Assembly: GCA_027422505.1 (NCBI GenBank)
Contig: JAPQWV010001107.1
Coordinates: 60,446-124,445 of the forward strand
From: Craterostigma plantagineum
Lineage: Eukaryota > Streptophyta > Magnoliopsida > Lamiales > Linderniaceae
DNA length: 64,000 bases
Direction of reading: 5' to 3'
Shown: piece after piece, positions 22,601 to 36,992 of the stretch
How positions within the stretch are numbered: position 1 is the stretch's first letter
Layout: each line of letters opens with the position of its first letter
Notes under the pieces: model-generated
The model's database searches: none
Seen by the model: only the letters and a program-made list of their open reading frames with translations
Told to the model about the DNA's origin: nothing
Program-made: the position numbers and the translations under genes

Positions 22601-25550
22601 TTTCGACCGATCGAAAATACGACCAGCTCTTTCGTTGAGCTTCAGATTCTATGTAACAATGTCATGGTGGCACGCAATTTCACATTCATTTATTACTACG
22701 TATGTAATCTGATGCAATAATCATTGACTGTTGTCACGTGCGAAGCGTGAAACACGTAAGCTCAAATAGGACAATAATAAATATATATTATACCTAACAC
22801 TGAAGCGAAGATGAAGAGCAAGCAAAGGCATCATTTTTCTGATATATACATTACATGCTTTAGTGAATTAAATATGTTCTGCGTTTATCGCTATTTAGAT
22901 TTTAATTGTTGTCCAATACACCTATATACTGGGGCCAATCAATATTAAAAAACGAGCACGAATCACTGTTATATGCAGTGTATCTACGATATTTAATGAC
23001 AAGAGCTGTTTCTTACATGCATTGCATTAGTACTTCTCACGATTTAATTTATTTTTATTACTTACTCTATGATGGGCATCAGCCATCAGGGAACAAAAAT
23101 CAAGAAAATGTTCCGTGGATGGGAAATAAAATAATTGTCACATATATAATTCATGTATATTGTGTATGTTTGGCTTGTAAGACCATCTCCAACCGATTCT
23201 CAAACTCAACTCATTCTCAAACTAAAAATGCAGTAATTCTTCTCCAACCATTAAACTCATTATCAAACTCAAAAGAATATTCTTAAAATATTCTCTTTCA
23301 CACCAACTTTTACAAATTTCAAGATTACCCACATATTTTACAATTTAACAAATTAGACCAAATGGCAAATTAAAATATTATTTAACTATTATAAAATAAC
23401 ATAAGCATTTAGTTTAAAATTATAACATTATTGACCTATTATATAAATATAAAAGAACGAAATAAATTTAAGATAAATGAAAAATGAAAACATTTTGTAC
23501 TAAAATTAGATCAATAATTTAATATGGGTCTTTTTTATAGGAGTTAAAAAGTTATTGTGTTATGAACAGTGCAAACGCAAATTTGCGTTTTTATCTTACA
23601 GAATTTCCGTCAACTCATTTTAAGAATTGGAATGCGTGTCGGTTGGACCAAAAATCCTATTTTGCGTTATAGTTTACGTATCAGCTGGAGATGGCCTAAG
23701 GTTTAGAAGCTGTTTCTTGCTCGCCTGTATAGCATATACTAGTCCCATCTTATCTTATCGGATGTTATATTTAATCAATAATTGGTGTAGAAGAAAGAGG
23801 TGAATTAACCCTGTCAGATTAGCCTTCGTCTTATTCGTATATTATACTTGTAATTAAATAAATAAAAGATACTGAAGACAATGTGAATAACATATTTCAG
23901 ATTAAAATCCATGACCGTGGGCGAGCACATTGTATCTCTGCTTTAGGACTCTTGAGTTTCATTGTGTCTGTGGCTTTGGCCAGTAATACTATTTGATTAT
24001 GGGTAATAAATAAATAATTAAGGAATTGCTGAATGCTGATTAAGGAATTTAAAATTAATTTATTAGACAACAGAATGGCTAAGCTAAGAATGTATACTAT
24101 TGTTTAGATTTGTAAGGTGAGATTTGCGCCGTAACATTGTCAGGCGGTTCACATGGCACGGGGACTCGTTCACATGCATGCATGTGTTGGTGTCTTTATT
24201 ATCGCTAATAATCTAAGTTTATATGCAATTATTCTACTTTTATATTGTTGTAACACAATAATAACTAGTATATTTAACCCATTATAATATATGGACGTGC
24301 AAATATATCAAGTTATTAGTTTTTTATATTATTAATTAAGTTATTTAATATAAAATTAAAAATATGTAAAAAAACTAAAATATTAAGGGTAAGATTGTTA
24401 AAACACTACGTGTTAATTTGACAAAACAAAGAGTAGTTCACAATTCAACTCCATCTAAATTTTGCAAGTGAAATTTTTACACGTTACCCATCTATGTTAA
24501 AATACTAACCACCATAATTACCTACAATTAAATTTATAATATGTCATGTGTAATTTATTAATTGGAGTTGGATTATATCCACTTGGATAGGCAAGTCATA
24601 CCTCTTATAATAGAATAGATATGGTATTCTACTAACTTATAAATAAATTCTACTTTCGAATTAAATAGGTTCATGAAATTGTTTTTTTTTTTTGGCCGAT
24701 TTTCTCCCATAGCTATATTTCAAATTGGGACCATTTACGTCAATTTTAAAATTTACTTGAGCTTATGTGTAGATACAGCAGGGAAAAAATTGATAATAGT
24801 AAAATAAAAGAAAATTAACTGAAGTTTCAATTTAGAGAAACTATTGGAAACCGATCCATTTCAAGCTAGCATCAATAGGAAAATAAATAATAAATAAAGT
24901 TTATGGAATATTTTCCAAAATAAACTACACATAGTGCCAGAAAAAAGAAAACAGTATACTATTACGTAAAGAGCTTAATGTCCGACAATTTGATAGGGCT
25001 TAATTAAAATTTTAGTCTATTATTTTTTCTAGCATTTTTTTCGCTAATTAAGATTTATTTATAAATAACTTAATTATGTGATTCGTTCGTCCCACACTAC
25101 GCTATGAAGGGCGAGAAAGAAGAGCGTTACGATCCAAAAGAAAAGGCGAGAAATTAATGCAATTATGTGGATACTCATCATAAATATCAATTAAATAGGG
25201 CTTTTCAATTTCCCAGCACAGCACAGCACAGCACACTCGAGACAACACTCCATTGAACTTTGGCTTTTTGTTCCGTTGCCTTCTTATTTTCTTCTTTGAA
25301 TCGTTTACTTTAATCAAAAGCTTTGCCTGCGATCTGCGTTTTGTCTTCGTTTCTCTTGGTCTCTACTCCTAGCGGCTTGCTTTTCTGGGACGATCGGAGC
25401 TAATTTTTTTGTGTTCAATTTTTTGTTGTCTAATTGGGGGTACTGTTGTTTCTTGATTTGGCGGCTGAGAAGGTCTCGTGCAGAAGATCGTACGTAGTTG
25501 CTAGAGGAAAAAAAAACGGGGGGTTCTTGGATTTTAAGTTCAACTGCAAG
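22601..25550. other. AT-rich intergenic spacer
   Basis: Apart from the MITE at 23181-23696 I see no gene here. The sequence is AT-rich with scattered homopolymers and a short CAGCACAG repeat at about 25213-25233, shortly upstream of the kinase leader. Confidence 0.6.
23181..23696. mobile_element. Tourist-like MITE with GGCCATCTCC ends
   Basis: A 516-bp non-coding element has inverted ends GACCATCTCCAAC and (complement of the right end) GGCCATCTCCAGC. It is flanked by the trinucleotide TAA on both sides (23178-23180, 23697-23699). The 3-bp TAA/TTA duplication fits the PIF/Harbinger (Tourist) class. The interior is AT-rich. Confidence 0.75.
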
Positions 25551-25596
25551 GAGAGAGTGTAATGCGATATTGATCAGTCATTTGCATCTTTTGAAG

Positions 25597-25960
25597 GTAC
25601 ATTTTCATACTAGATTTAGGTTTTATGCGGTTTAATATTTACAGGATTTGGGTTTTCTTGACATGTAATTCATTTCATCTAACTCTATGGTTAAAAGCAC
25701 TATCTTGGTTGTGAATGTGATGTGACACAAGAAAGATGAAGATGGCAGCTTTATGTTTGTTCATGGGGATTCTTTTGTCTCACTCTTTCCTGGCATATGA
25801 AGCTGATGACTACCTTCTTTGAGTTGTCGGAAACAAAGAAGTGCTCTGTGTTTTCGTTAATTAGGCTTGTCCAGCGTTGAAAATCTGATTCTTGATCTTA
25901 TAGTTTGCCGATATTGAGTTAAAAACGATTCTTTCTAATTTGATTGCAACATATTGCCAG
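25597..25960 (+). other. Probable 5'-UTR intron of the AGC kinase gene
   Basis: A donor GAAG|GTACAT at 25597 and an acceptor TTGCCAG at 25960 bracket an AT-rich stretch. The first ATG of the long kinase frame follows four bases later. Its position immediately before the start codon suggests a leader intron. This is inference from splice consensus only. Confidence 0.5.
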
Positions 25961-25964
25961 TGAC

Positions 25965-28350
<2,386 letters not shown>

Positions 28351-28740
28351 CGCTGTAAAATGGATATGGATCGAGTTAATGTTAGACAGGTTTAGTATCG
28401 GAACTTCGATGTTTTTTGTTTCCGTTCTCTTTCAATTATTAACTGACGGGCCCGATTGTGAGCCCAATAGAGGCCCGGCCCACTAAAGTTGCAAAATTGA
28501 GTTAACGTTAGCTAATCTTGGATTTGATTACTACGTAAACACTCCGTTTGTTCCAAGATCGTAGTTGGTGGTCGGTTTGGACAAAAATTGCGATATCGAA
28601 TCGTTCTAATCTGGGTATATACGTTTAGGTTTCGTTGTTCGTTGTTTATGTATGATTTAATTGGCGATGATGCAATCCTGAAGTAAGGGTGTTTTATCTC
28701 CCTCGTGTTTATAATGTGTTTGGATTTACTTGTGCGTAGG
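28351..28740. other. Spacer between kinase and epimerase-like gene
   Basis: Holds the kinase 3' UTR and the upstream region of the next gene; both are on the plus strand, about 400 bp apart. No promoter element was recognised with confidence. Confidence 0.5.
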
Positions 28741-28750
28741 GAAAAAAACG

Positions 28751-30563
28751 ATGGCAGTTAATATTATTCAGGATGGCGATGGATCACCTCGAGTTATATT
28801 GTCCGAGCCAATAGGTTGAACAGTTGAGGTTGGTGTTTATTTATCATCATCGCTCAGCGTAATTTTCTCTTAGTCTCTATCTTCGTTAACTCATTGAAAT
28901 AGTGAAGCATCTAATGTTACGGAGAATTGATAATTCGTGTGCCGTTGGTGTGGGATTCTTTCATTCTCGTGGGCATGAGTGAACTAAGGGGGATTGACAT
29001 TTTTCCCCTTTTTGCTTCGGAAACTGTTTTGCTTCGTTAATTAGGGTAGGTTGAATATGAAACCTTGGTAGTCAGAGGTATGAGAGATTCTGATTTCTGA
29101 AGCAGCATCTGTATCCAATGGCAGGTGCTTCGGTATGGTGGCCAGGCGATTTCTTGGAAAAATGAGAGAAGAGAGGAACTGCTCTTTACAACTAAGGTGG
29201 ATTTGAAGGAGCATATTTAGCTTCTCGTTATTTGTCAAGAAAATATTACCTTTTTGGTGTAGGTAGTTAAATATGCTATATCCTTCTTACTGTTTTTCCA
29301 TGTTGTTCATGAGGGATTTGGAATTTCAGGCTCTGTGGAAGCAACCTAAAGCTATTAGGGGAGGAATACCTATTTGCTTCCCCCAAGTGAGTTATTAACT
29401 TAAATAGCAAAACTTACAGAGATATGCTGCTTCCTTGACCTATTAAACCGTATCCTCATATTATATTAGTATGTGTCAGTTTGCCAATTTTGGTTCCCTG
29501 GAGCAACCTGGATTTTCAAGGAATAGATTATGGTCATTGGACAGCGATCCGTCTCCCTTGCCCCCCGTTAATAATCACTCAACTGCTGATCTTTTGTTGA
29601 AATCCACGGACGATGATCATAAGACATGGCCACATAGGTGAGGAGGAAGTGGTATGATCTTGCTTTTGTTGAACTGCCATCGCGGATTATTATGGAACTG
29701 CAGTTTTTGCCTTCTCTGTCTGCAGATTTGAGCTTCGAATAAGGATTTCTCTGGTCGGAGGCAAGCTCACCATGATCCCCCGCGCTCGAAAAACTGATAC
29801 CAAGGCCTTTACGTTCACATTTGCTTTGTGCAATCATCTGTCTGTTTCTGATATCAGGTTAGTCCATCTCATTTGTTCTGAAAATGATTCTTTCGAGTCA
29901 GTTAGGCATGATGCGAATTTGATTTGCAGTGAAGTGCGTGTTGAGGGACTTGAGACGCTCGACTACTTTGATAATTTGCTACAAAGGGAGAGATACACGG
30001 AGCAGGCTGATGCTATTACTTTCGATGGCGAGGTGATTGGGCTTTATTTCTTGGATTTATTGGTAGAAATACACACTCAATTTCTTTGGCTTCATGAAAT
30101 GAAAGACATTTTCCCACTTGAAGGTATCCTTATTATAAAACCCTTTTTTTTGTGTATATTTTTTTACGGATAGATCGAGTGTATCGAAGCACTCCAACGA
30201 TAGACCTCGAGAAGAAGAGGACAGTCGTCCTGAGAAGAGATGGCTTTCCTTATGCAGGTTTGGCATTTCATTCGACTTCTGCGATAGGGATTTATTCAAG
30301 GATTTTATATTTCGATTTTTTTTGGTGAAAAAGTTGTTTATTATTGCAACAGCGGTGTGGAATCCTTGGGGTAAGAAGAGAAAAGTGTTGCCTGATTTGG
30401 GCGACGGGGATTACAAACGATGGTACGTATAGACTCTGTGTGCGTTGAAACGCCGATATCTTTGAAGCCATTCGAAGAGTGGAAAGGACGTCAAGAGATT
30501 TCGACTATCTTGTCGAGCTACTTCAGTGGACAGTTAGATCCTCGTAGAGTTCTTCATGGGTAA
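28751..30563 (+). pseudogene. Glucose-6-phosphate 1-epimerase-like (aldose epimerase family), damaged
   Basis: Eight exons follow the family's pattern: 28751-28828, 29125-29196, 29330-29386, 29480-29637, 29726-29857, 29930-30032, about 30170-30257 and 30353-30563. Translations give YGGQAISWKNERREELLF, AIRGGIPICFPQFANFGSLE, GFSRNRLWSLDSDPSPLPP, FTFTFALCNHLSVSDI, EVRVEGLETLDYFDNLLQRE and a C-terminus with VETPISLKPFEEWKGRQE. The family interconverts alpha and beta anomers of hexose-6-phosphates. Defects: an in-frame TGA at 28817-28819 in exon 1, the acceptor before exon 7 reads CGG instead of CAG, and exon 8 has a one-base loss near 30421 giving TAG. The mixed types of lesion suggest real decay rather than only assembly error. 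Confidence 0.82.
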
Positions 30564-32600
30564 GAGGAGTGAGTGAGCCATTTTCTACTCCTTTGTCACT
30601 TTTGGATTTTGACATGTTTGAATGTCTATCTATCTATAGAGAGCACTTTAGAGTAACTGATCTCCCAATTTGGTATGTCAATTTTGTTGTATAATTTATA
30701 ATTTAGTCCATTCATTTTTTTATTTATTTTAATACAATCTTATAAACTATTTTTTATTTTACATATTTCAAAACATTCCATTTAAGATATAAACATGATC
30801 TCGTATATTAAATATCAACTTTTTAACTACAAAGAAAGTTATATTATGAATTGTGGCGTCGTACGCATTCAAGTGTGCTTAATATACTAGTCTTTTATTA
30901 AGCCTCAAGGCTTGGCATAAAACCGTCAAATTTTGGTTTGTCAATTTTAGATTAATTAGCAAAAATAATATAAAATTTAAAGAAAACCACCCGCGGCAAT
31001 TTTTATTATATATTTTCAGTTTTACCCCTCTATTTCAGTAAATTATTATTTTATAACTATATATATCACGCGCATTTGAGTGTGCAAAAACATTTATAAT
31101 AATTGGAGTTTTAGGTATTGGGACTGTGGGGGTATTGTCTTCAATCAGGGGTTATTGGGTTGGGTTAAACAACTCAATTAAAATCCAAATAATCATTTTC
31201 GACATAATTTGAAATTGATTTGAGAATTGAAGTCTAAGCCTCTAGAATACTTTATTGTTACTTTTCCTTCGGAATGATATTGAAATAATAGAAAATTAAC
31301 TAGTGAAATATTATGGTGCATAAATTAGGCTGAATTTGCCTGGAGACTCATAACAGTCACTAGTAATTCCTGCACACTCAAATACATATGGTGCATATAC
31401 ATATATTATATTAATTTATCTAAAATACATAGTGGAATTATAATTTAAATGTAATCTATCATTATAAATATATAGAAGAGAATATAATTTAATATGACAT
31501 TAATGTAAATTCATTATAGAGTAAAGTTGAGAATATAAAATTACATACCAAATTTAGATTATAGAAAGATAGTGGTACTCTCTCTAGGGTGTCCTCTCAT
31601 TCCATCTTCTCTCCTTCGCGCAGTCAAGAAAAAAAAGGTAGGTTTCTCATCCTCCATTAATGGAGGTGGGGGAGCCATTCTTCTCATTTTCTCCACTTTT
31701 CTTCACTGTTTTTTTTTTTCTGTTTCCTTTCTATAAAAGAAAAAAATCCCTATGGACCGTCGCCTCCACTGCTCTGCCTCCCCTCCGCAGCCGACGCCGT
31801 GGCCGCGCAACCTCCACTTTTCCCGCTGGCGCCGCTGCCGTGCACCTCCACCTCCAACTCCGTCGATGCCGCTGCTGTACACCTCCACTTCCTCCCCCGG
31901 GGCCACTGCCGCGCCACCTCCACCTCTGCTGCCGATATCGTAGCCGCACCGTCGATATCGCAGATAGTGGTGATTTTTTTATAGTTTTTATTAATATTTT
32001 TATTATATTTTAAAACATTGGGAAGTGGGGAGTTATCTTCTTTAATTGTATATTATTTTTTTGAAAATAATTATTATTTTATAGATGAGATATGATTGAT
32101 CAATAGACGACCAAATTAATGAATTAATAGCAGTTTAACGAAAGCCACTAGGTTTAATAAAATATAATAGATGTACTAAAACGAAGACTTCGAGTTCAAA
32201 AGTTGTAACTATTGGATGAAACGACTGTAACACTTTATCAAGGATTTATTGCGTAAATGGACCCGTGAATCAGAAATTTTAAAAAATTGCCTCGTCCCTT
32301 CAAAAAGACATATATACCCTTACTAAGTGATCCTAAAGGACAATATTACCCTTATTTAAAGACCCCAACGCTCACTTAACCATATTCATGAAAAATTACT
32401 ATTCATCAACTACAGTGTCTGTCATTTCCTCTTCTTGTGAGATTTGTTTTACTTTTTACAGCTGTTTTCCAAGCTTTTACTTCGTCTTCTTCAAAACGTA
32501 TCCATCAAAACCTAAAATCTGTTCAAAGAGGCGAAATGCGTTCACAGCACCAGCGAAGCAATTGCAGTAAAAAGCAGTCTAACTTCGATGGCAACCAATG
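30564..32600. other. Intergenic spacer with Helitron-like ends and a GC-rich patch
   Basis: Mostly AT-rich. A Helitron-like stretch lies at 30860-31100. A sharply GC-rich, CCACCT-rich patch at about 31750-31960 is open in several frames but matches no family I know; base composition alone explains the open frames, so I do not call a gene. Confidence 0.5.
30860..31100 (+). mobile_element. Helitron-like fragment(s)
   Basis: The string CAAGTGTGCTTAATATACTAG ends at 30890 with CTAG followed by T, as at Helitron 3' ends. Directly after it, TCTTTTATTAAGCC begins sequence related to the Helitron at 47584 (both share CTTTTATTAAG, then a GTCAA...TTTTGGT.TGTCAA segment). A second GCATTTGAGTGTGC motif lies near 31075 but without a CTAG end, so the copy is decayed. 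Confidence 0.5.
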
Positions 32601-32604
32601 CGAT

Positions 32605-32770
32605 GACGAATGTGGGTCTTCTTCAAGCTTTTACTTCGTCTTCTTCAATTGCAGCGCAGCGGTGGCTCGCAGTCCCCCGCGCCGCGATGACGAATGTGGG
32701 TCTTCTTCAAGCTTTTACTTCGTCTTCTTCAATTGCAGCGCAGCGGTGGCTCGCGGTCCCCCGCGCGGTC
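32605..32770 (+). repeat. Tandem duplication of about 83 bp
   Basis: Two adjacent copies start near 32605 and 32688, each with CTTCAAGCTTTTACTTCG and GCAGCGCAGCGGTGGCTCG. They differ at only a few positions. An additional partial copy begins near 32470. They adjoin the GGGACCC array. Confidence 0.8.
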
Positions 32771-33570
32771 TGCGCAGGGAACCCTAAACCTCCGCGCGGT
32801 CTTTGCAGGGGACCTGCGCTGTCTTCGCAGCGGTGGTCGCGGTCTGTGCAGGGGGACCCCTGCAGTTTGGGCAGGGTACCCATGCAGTTTGCACACGGGA
32901 TCCGTGTTTGCAAGGGACCCTAAGTTGGGTTGAAGGGAACCCTTGAGAAATTCGCGGGGGACCCTGTAGTTTGCGAGGAGACCCCGTGCAGTTTGCGCAA
33001 GGGGACCCGTGATAATTTTCAAGGGACCCAAACGAATTTGCAGGGGACCCTTGAGTCATTCGCAGGGGACCCATGCAGTTTGTGTAGGGGACCCGTGCGG
33101 TTTGGACCCATGATACTTCTCAAGGGACCCGAACGAATTTGCAGGGAACCCTGAGCGATATGCAGGGGACCCATGCAGTTTGTGCAGGGACCCGTGCAGT
33201 TTGGACCCGTGATACTTCTCAAGGGACCCGAACGAATTTGCAGGGGACCCTGAGTGATACGCAGGGGACCCTTGCAATTTTCACTGGGGACCCGTGAGAC
33301 TTCTCAAGGGACCCATACCTATTCGCAGGGGACCCGTGCAGTTTGGACCCGTGATACTTCTCAACGGACCCATAAGATTCGCAGGGACCCTTGAGTATTT
33401 CGTAGGGAACCCTACCTACCTAAATTCAAGGGACCCGTGCTGTTGGCACATGGGACCCGAACGAATTTGCAGGTGACCTTTGCGAAATTCGCAGGGGACC
33501 CGTGCGAATTCGCAGGGAACCCTTGTTAATTTGCACGGACCCTTACAATTGGTGCATGGGACCTATACAG
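32750..33570 (+). repeat. Left GGGACCC minisatellite array
   Basis: About 21 exact GGGACCC heptamers and about 10 near matches occur at spacings of roughly 15-30 bp. Linkers alternate among CGTGCAGTTTG, CGAACGAATTTGCAG, TTGAG-type and TGATACTTCTCAA. A higher-order unit of about 98 bp is seen twice between 33062 and 33260. The array has open frames in several registers because stops are rare, but no protein family is recognised. Similar arrays lie at 34951-35095 (same strand) and 37845-38190 (opposite strand). Confidence 0.85.
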
Positions 33571-33633
33571 TTTTCAATCAGAACAATACACAATTTGCAA
33601 ACTTGTCTTAACTCTAATGTTTTTAATTTACAG

Positions 33634-34225
33634 GTTCAATTGCAGACACAACTGTCCAGTAAGGTCGGGAATTCGATGGCAGGTGTATTTCTACGTTTGA
33701 GTACGTCGAAGCAAGCCAAAAGATTCGGAATACCTTGGGTGATGCTGAATGGAAGCATTCATTCAAAGCAGTCCTTTCGGATGTCTCGTTATGGCAGCCG
33801 GCGATTTTAACCTCTCCGCCCAATTGATATGGTTTCTCATGAAGAGACAGACGACCCTTCATAACCGGGATGAGCTGTGGATGATTCTTAAGAACAGACC
33901 ACTCCGATTTTCTAAAATGGAGTACTGCTTGATCACCGGGTTAAATTGCTCGTCAATTATACCCGAGGTTAACGAAACAACAGATTTCACATTGAGGCAC
34001 TTTTCGGAGTCCCATGATTCGTCTGACTGGCGTGGAGAGAAGAATGGAGGAATTGTCTACCGAAGATTTCTAAGGATAATTTTATACGACTCCGATACAT
34101 CATGTGATAAGGACGGCCGATTTATAAGTAAAGCTTTGGAAAATCTGACGGTCATGGTGCCTTATCTACGCCGACCAAAAGATTATCCCAAGACCATTCA
34201 AGAAGTGGAAATGTTTAAGGCATAA
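33634..34225 (+). pseudogene. DUF1985-type fragment (Ulp1-transposon associated)
   Basis: After an acceptor-like TTTACAG (33627-33633), a frame beginning near 33749 encodes a segment with CLVMAAGDFNLSAQLIWFLM, ELWMILKNRPLRFSKMEYCL and ITGLNCSS, matching the DUF1985 domain as I know it. In plants DUF1985 proteins are mostly encoded by Mutator-like elements together with Ulp1-type proteases. No protease follows; a short piece at about 34320-34415 may be the next exon. The upstream part lies in another frame. It reads toward the minus-strand transposase remnant. Function in the element is unknown. Confidence 0.55.
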
Positions 34226-34950
34226 TAAGTTCCCTAAGCAATGGCTTGAGTAAGTATTAGTATTTCTATTATTCCATATACGAGTTTCTTTACGTACTAA
34301 CTATATATTCATTATTTCAGCGGCGAGTGCGGATTTATATGTTACGGGCTGCTTTTGCTATGATCTTCGACATTGGTGACCTGTTTGACCTCGATAAGGA
34401 GCGAATTACCAAGTTTAGGTACTATCTAACTGTATCTACCTATCGAAATGATTGGTCCACTTAACATTAGTATGTATTTTGTATTATGGATTTATATGTT
34501 CGGAATCATTATTTGTATTGTGTTTTCGGAACCATGATTTCTTGTATTTTGTATTATGTGTGCTTGGAACCATGATTTCTTGTATTTCGTATGATCTTTA
34601 GGCAGATTTTTCTTAACATCTAATTTTGATCTTCAACTATAAGGATATATCGTGCATATTTGTGTTCATTGACAACTAATGATGGCAGTGACGAGCATTT
34701 ATAATTTGGGAGACTTTTTAATACGAAGTATCATAACATCACTCTAATAAAGACAACAATAAGGAAGTCAAATTAATATGTAGCAAATGCTCATAATATT
34801 TATAATTGTAATATATATGGATTATTATTTAGAGTTTTATTGGGACCTAATATTTACAAAGAATTTTCAGAACATTATTATCTTATTATCTTATAAAATT
34901 TTAATGATTTTTTACAAAGGAAATATTAAATCAATGATTTGTTACCTTTT

Positions 34951-35095
34951 AAGGGACCCAAATGCAAGGGACCCGTACCCAAATGCAAGGGGCCCGAATG
35001 CAAATGCAAGGGACCCGAATGCAATATCAAGGGACCCGTACCCAATGCAAGGACCCGTACCCAAATGCAAGGGACCCAAACCCAGATGCAAGGGA
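34951..35095 (+). repeat. Middle GGGACCC array
   Basis: Five exact GGGACCC heptamers and two variants alternate with the linkers AAATGCAA and GTACCCAAATGCAA at about 15-20 bp spacing. It sits between the DUF1985 piece and the 3' end of the transposase remnant. Confidence 0.85.
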
Positions 35096-35914
35096 TAAAC
35101 TCGTTCCAGGGAAAAACAGTCATACAACATCACAACAATCATACAACATTAATCACATTAGTCAATGCTCCTGAGTATCACGTAGTGCAGCATTTGTCGA
35201 TTCTGATCTATTTGTCGTCATTATGTTGTATCTAGATGAAGGGCAATATGCCCTCGTCCATTGAGCAAGTGTGACGTTGTCTTCCAGATACTTGTGAGTC
35301 TTGGGATATTTTTCCTCCATAATCTTGTAAAGAGTATCACACTCACTAGTGGTGTAGGCATGCGTGGCACGCCAAAACAAATCACAAGCACCTTTCTCCG
35401 TCTTGATTCTAGTCTTGATATTTTGCTTAATATGCCACGAACAAAATCCACGAAATGCGTTTGGAAGACAACTGGACGACGTTTATAATTCCCGGGGCTC
35501 TATCAGAAAATTATCACCAGATCATCGGTGTCGCCCACGATTTCCCACAATCTCGTCAAGAACCATGTCCAACATGGCGTCGACTCTCCATCAGTGAAGC
35601 CCCATGCTAGAGGATATTGGTGGTGATTACCGTCTTGTGCCATGGCTACAAGCATGCATCCTTTGTACTTTCCCTTAAAAACATACCATCAATAGATATT
35701 ACTCTCCTCATGTAAGCGAATCCCTTGATGCATGCGCCAAATGATAAGAATAGATATTTGAATCTATTTTCTTCATCCATCTCCCAATCCGTTATACTAT
35801 CAATGTTCGCTCTCTTCATCGCTTCTAAGTATGACGGTAGTAGACCAACACAATTATCTCTGTTGCCTACCAATTCTTCTCGTGCAAGATGCTTTCCTCT
35901 CCAAGCCTTGTAAT

Positions 35915-36464
35915 CAAGGTTCTGAAACCGGGTTTTCGAACCGGACCGGAAATTTTAGTGGTTTAAGGTTTAGTGGTTTAACCGGTATAGAACCGGAATC
36001 AAACCGGAGTAAAACCGGTATCTCAAATATAATAATATATATTTCATCTGTAATTAATCAAATAATATGAAAAATTTACATGTTTTTATGAACTTTTTTC
36101 AAATTATAGTTAATAAAATCAAATAAACGTAAATTGTGTGGGTTTTGTTATAAATTAATCGTATGCCAAGTATTAAATCTATGAGTTGGGGTCAAATTTA
36201 AATAAAATAAAATAGTGAACTAATAGGTTAATTATAAAATATAAAAATAGGGTGTTGGGTAGATTCGAACCCAAAACATTAAGTAAAATGCGCACAACTT
36301 AACCACTAGACCAAACTAATTTATTAGGTTTTCTATTTTGTGTAATTTATTTAAGCCAAAAGTTTTTTATTTATTTTTAAATTAAAAAAAAGGACCGGAC
36401 CGGAACCGGACCGGATTTTTGACCGATCCGGTCAGAACCGGCCGGTCCGGTCATGACAATCATG
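35915..36464. mobile_element. Non-autonomous hAT-like element with CCGG-rich ends
   Basis: A 550-bp element is flanked by a perfect 8-bp duplication CTTGTAAT (35907-35914 and 36465-36472) inside the MULE transposase. Ends are rich in ACCGG words (GAACCGGACCGG; GGACCGGAACCGGACCGG). The left end begins CAAGGTTCTGAAACCGG and the right end, complemented, begins CATGATTGTCATGACCGG. The centre is AT-rich and contains a tRNA-like segment. The 8-bp duplication fits hAT. Confidence 0.82.
36251..36316 (-). other. tRNA-like sequence with pol III A and B boxes
   Basis: On the minus strand, GTCTAGTGGTTAAG (A-box type) is followed after about 25 bases by GGGTTCGAATCT (B-box type). The spacing and words are those of an internal RNA polymerase III promoter of a tRNA. 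The acceptor and anticodon stems do not pair well enough to call a tRNA gene. It may be a tRNA pseudogene or the head of a SINE captured in the hAT-like element. Confidence 0.55.
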
Positions 36465-36992
36465 CTTGTAATACGAAACTTCAACCACCCTATTTTGCAT
36501 CATTGAGACAATTGCTTTGGGGCTTGGAATGTCGTTCGCGACCTGTGAAATTTTCGAGTAACATACTCGATACCACGGACGACTCCTTGTCGATGCTTTC
36601 GGCGTCGATGAGATACATCACACGTGTGAGTACTACAATATCTTCGAATGGAGAACATTGGAGAGTCTTTAATTTTTGCAGCTCGTAACCGCCAAGGACA
36701 TTGACTGTTTGCACAACGAATGACGTACATTTTTGTGTTTTACTTTACGACTTGGAATTCAAAAGATGCTTTAATCGCAACTTTCAAGAATTCGTTCTGC
36801 GCCTCACTCTTATTCTGAAATTCCTGGTCAGTGTATAAACTGGATCCATCTGTAATGAATATGTACCATCCTCTGCCACTGGTGTATCTTGATCCTCGTC
36901 AGACACTTCAATATGATCAATGTGATGGTCCCTTTCAAAATAACCATATTCTTCCTCACTTTGTCTCGACAGCTCTTCTTGACGTCCATGTT

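Noticed and set aside
31660..32013. Overlapping open frames rich in Pro, Arg or Gly
   Set aside because: They occur on both strands in a CCACCT-rich patch. Composition explains the lack of stops, and no family is recognised.
32700..33480. Many short open frames through the GGGACCC array
   Set aside because: The repeat has few stop codons in any frame; the peptides differ between frames and match nothing known.
36251..36316. Functional tRNA gene
   Set aside because: A and B boxes are present but acceptor and anticodon stems do not pair, so it is only tRNA-like.
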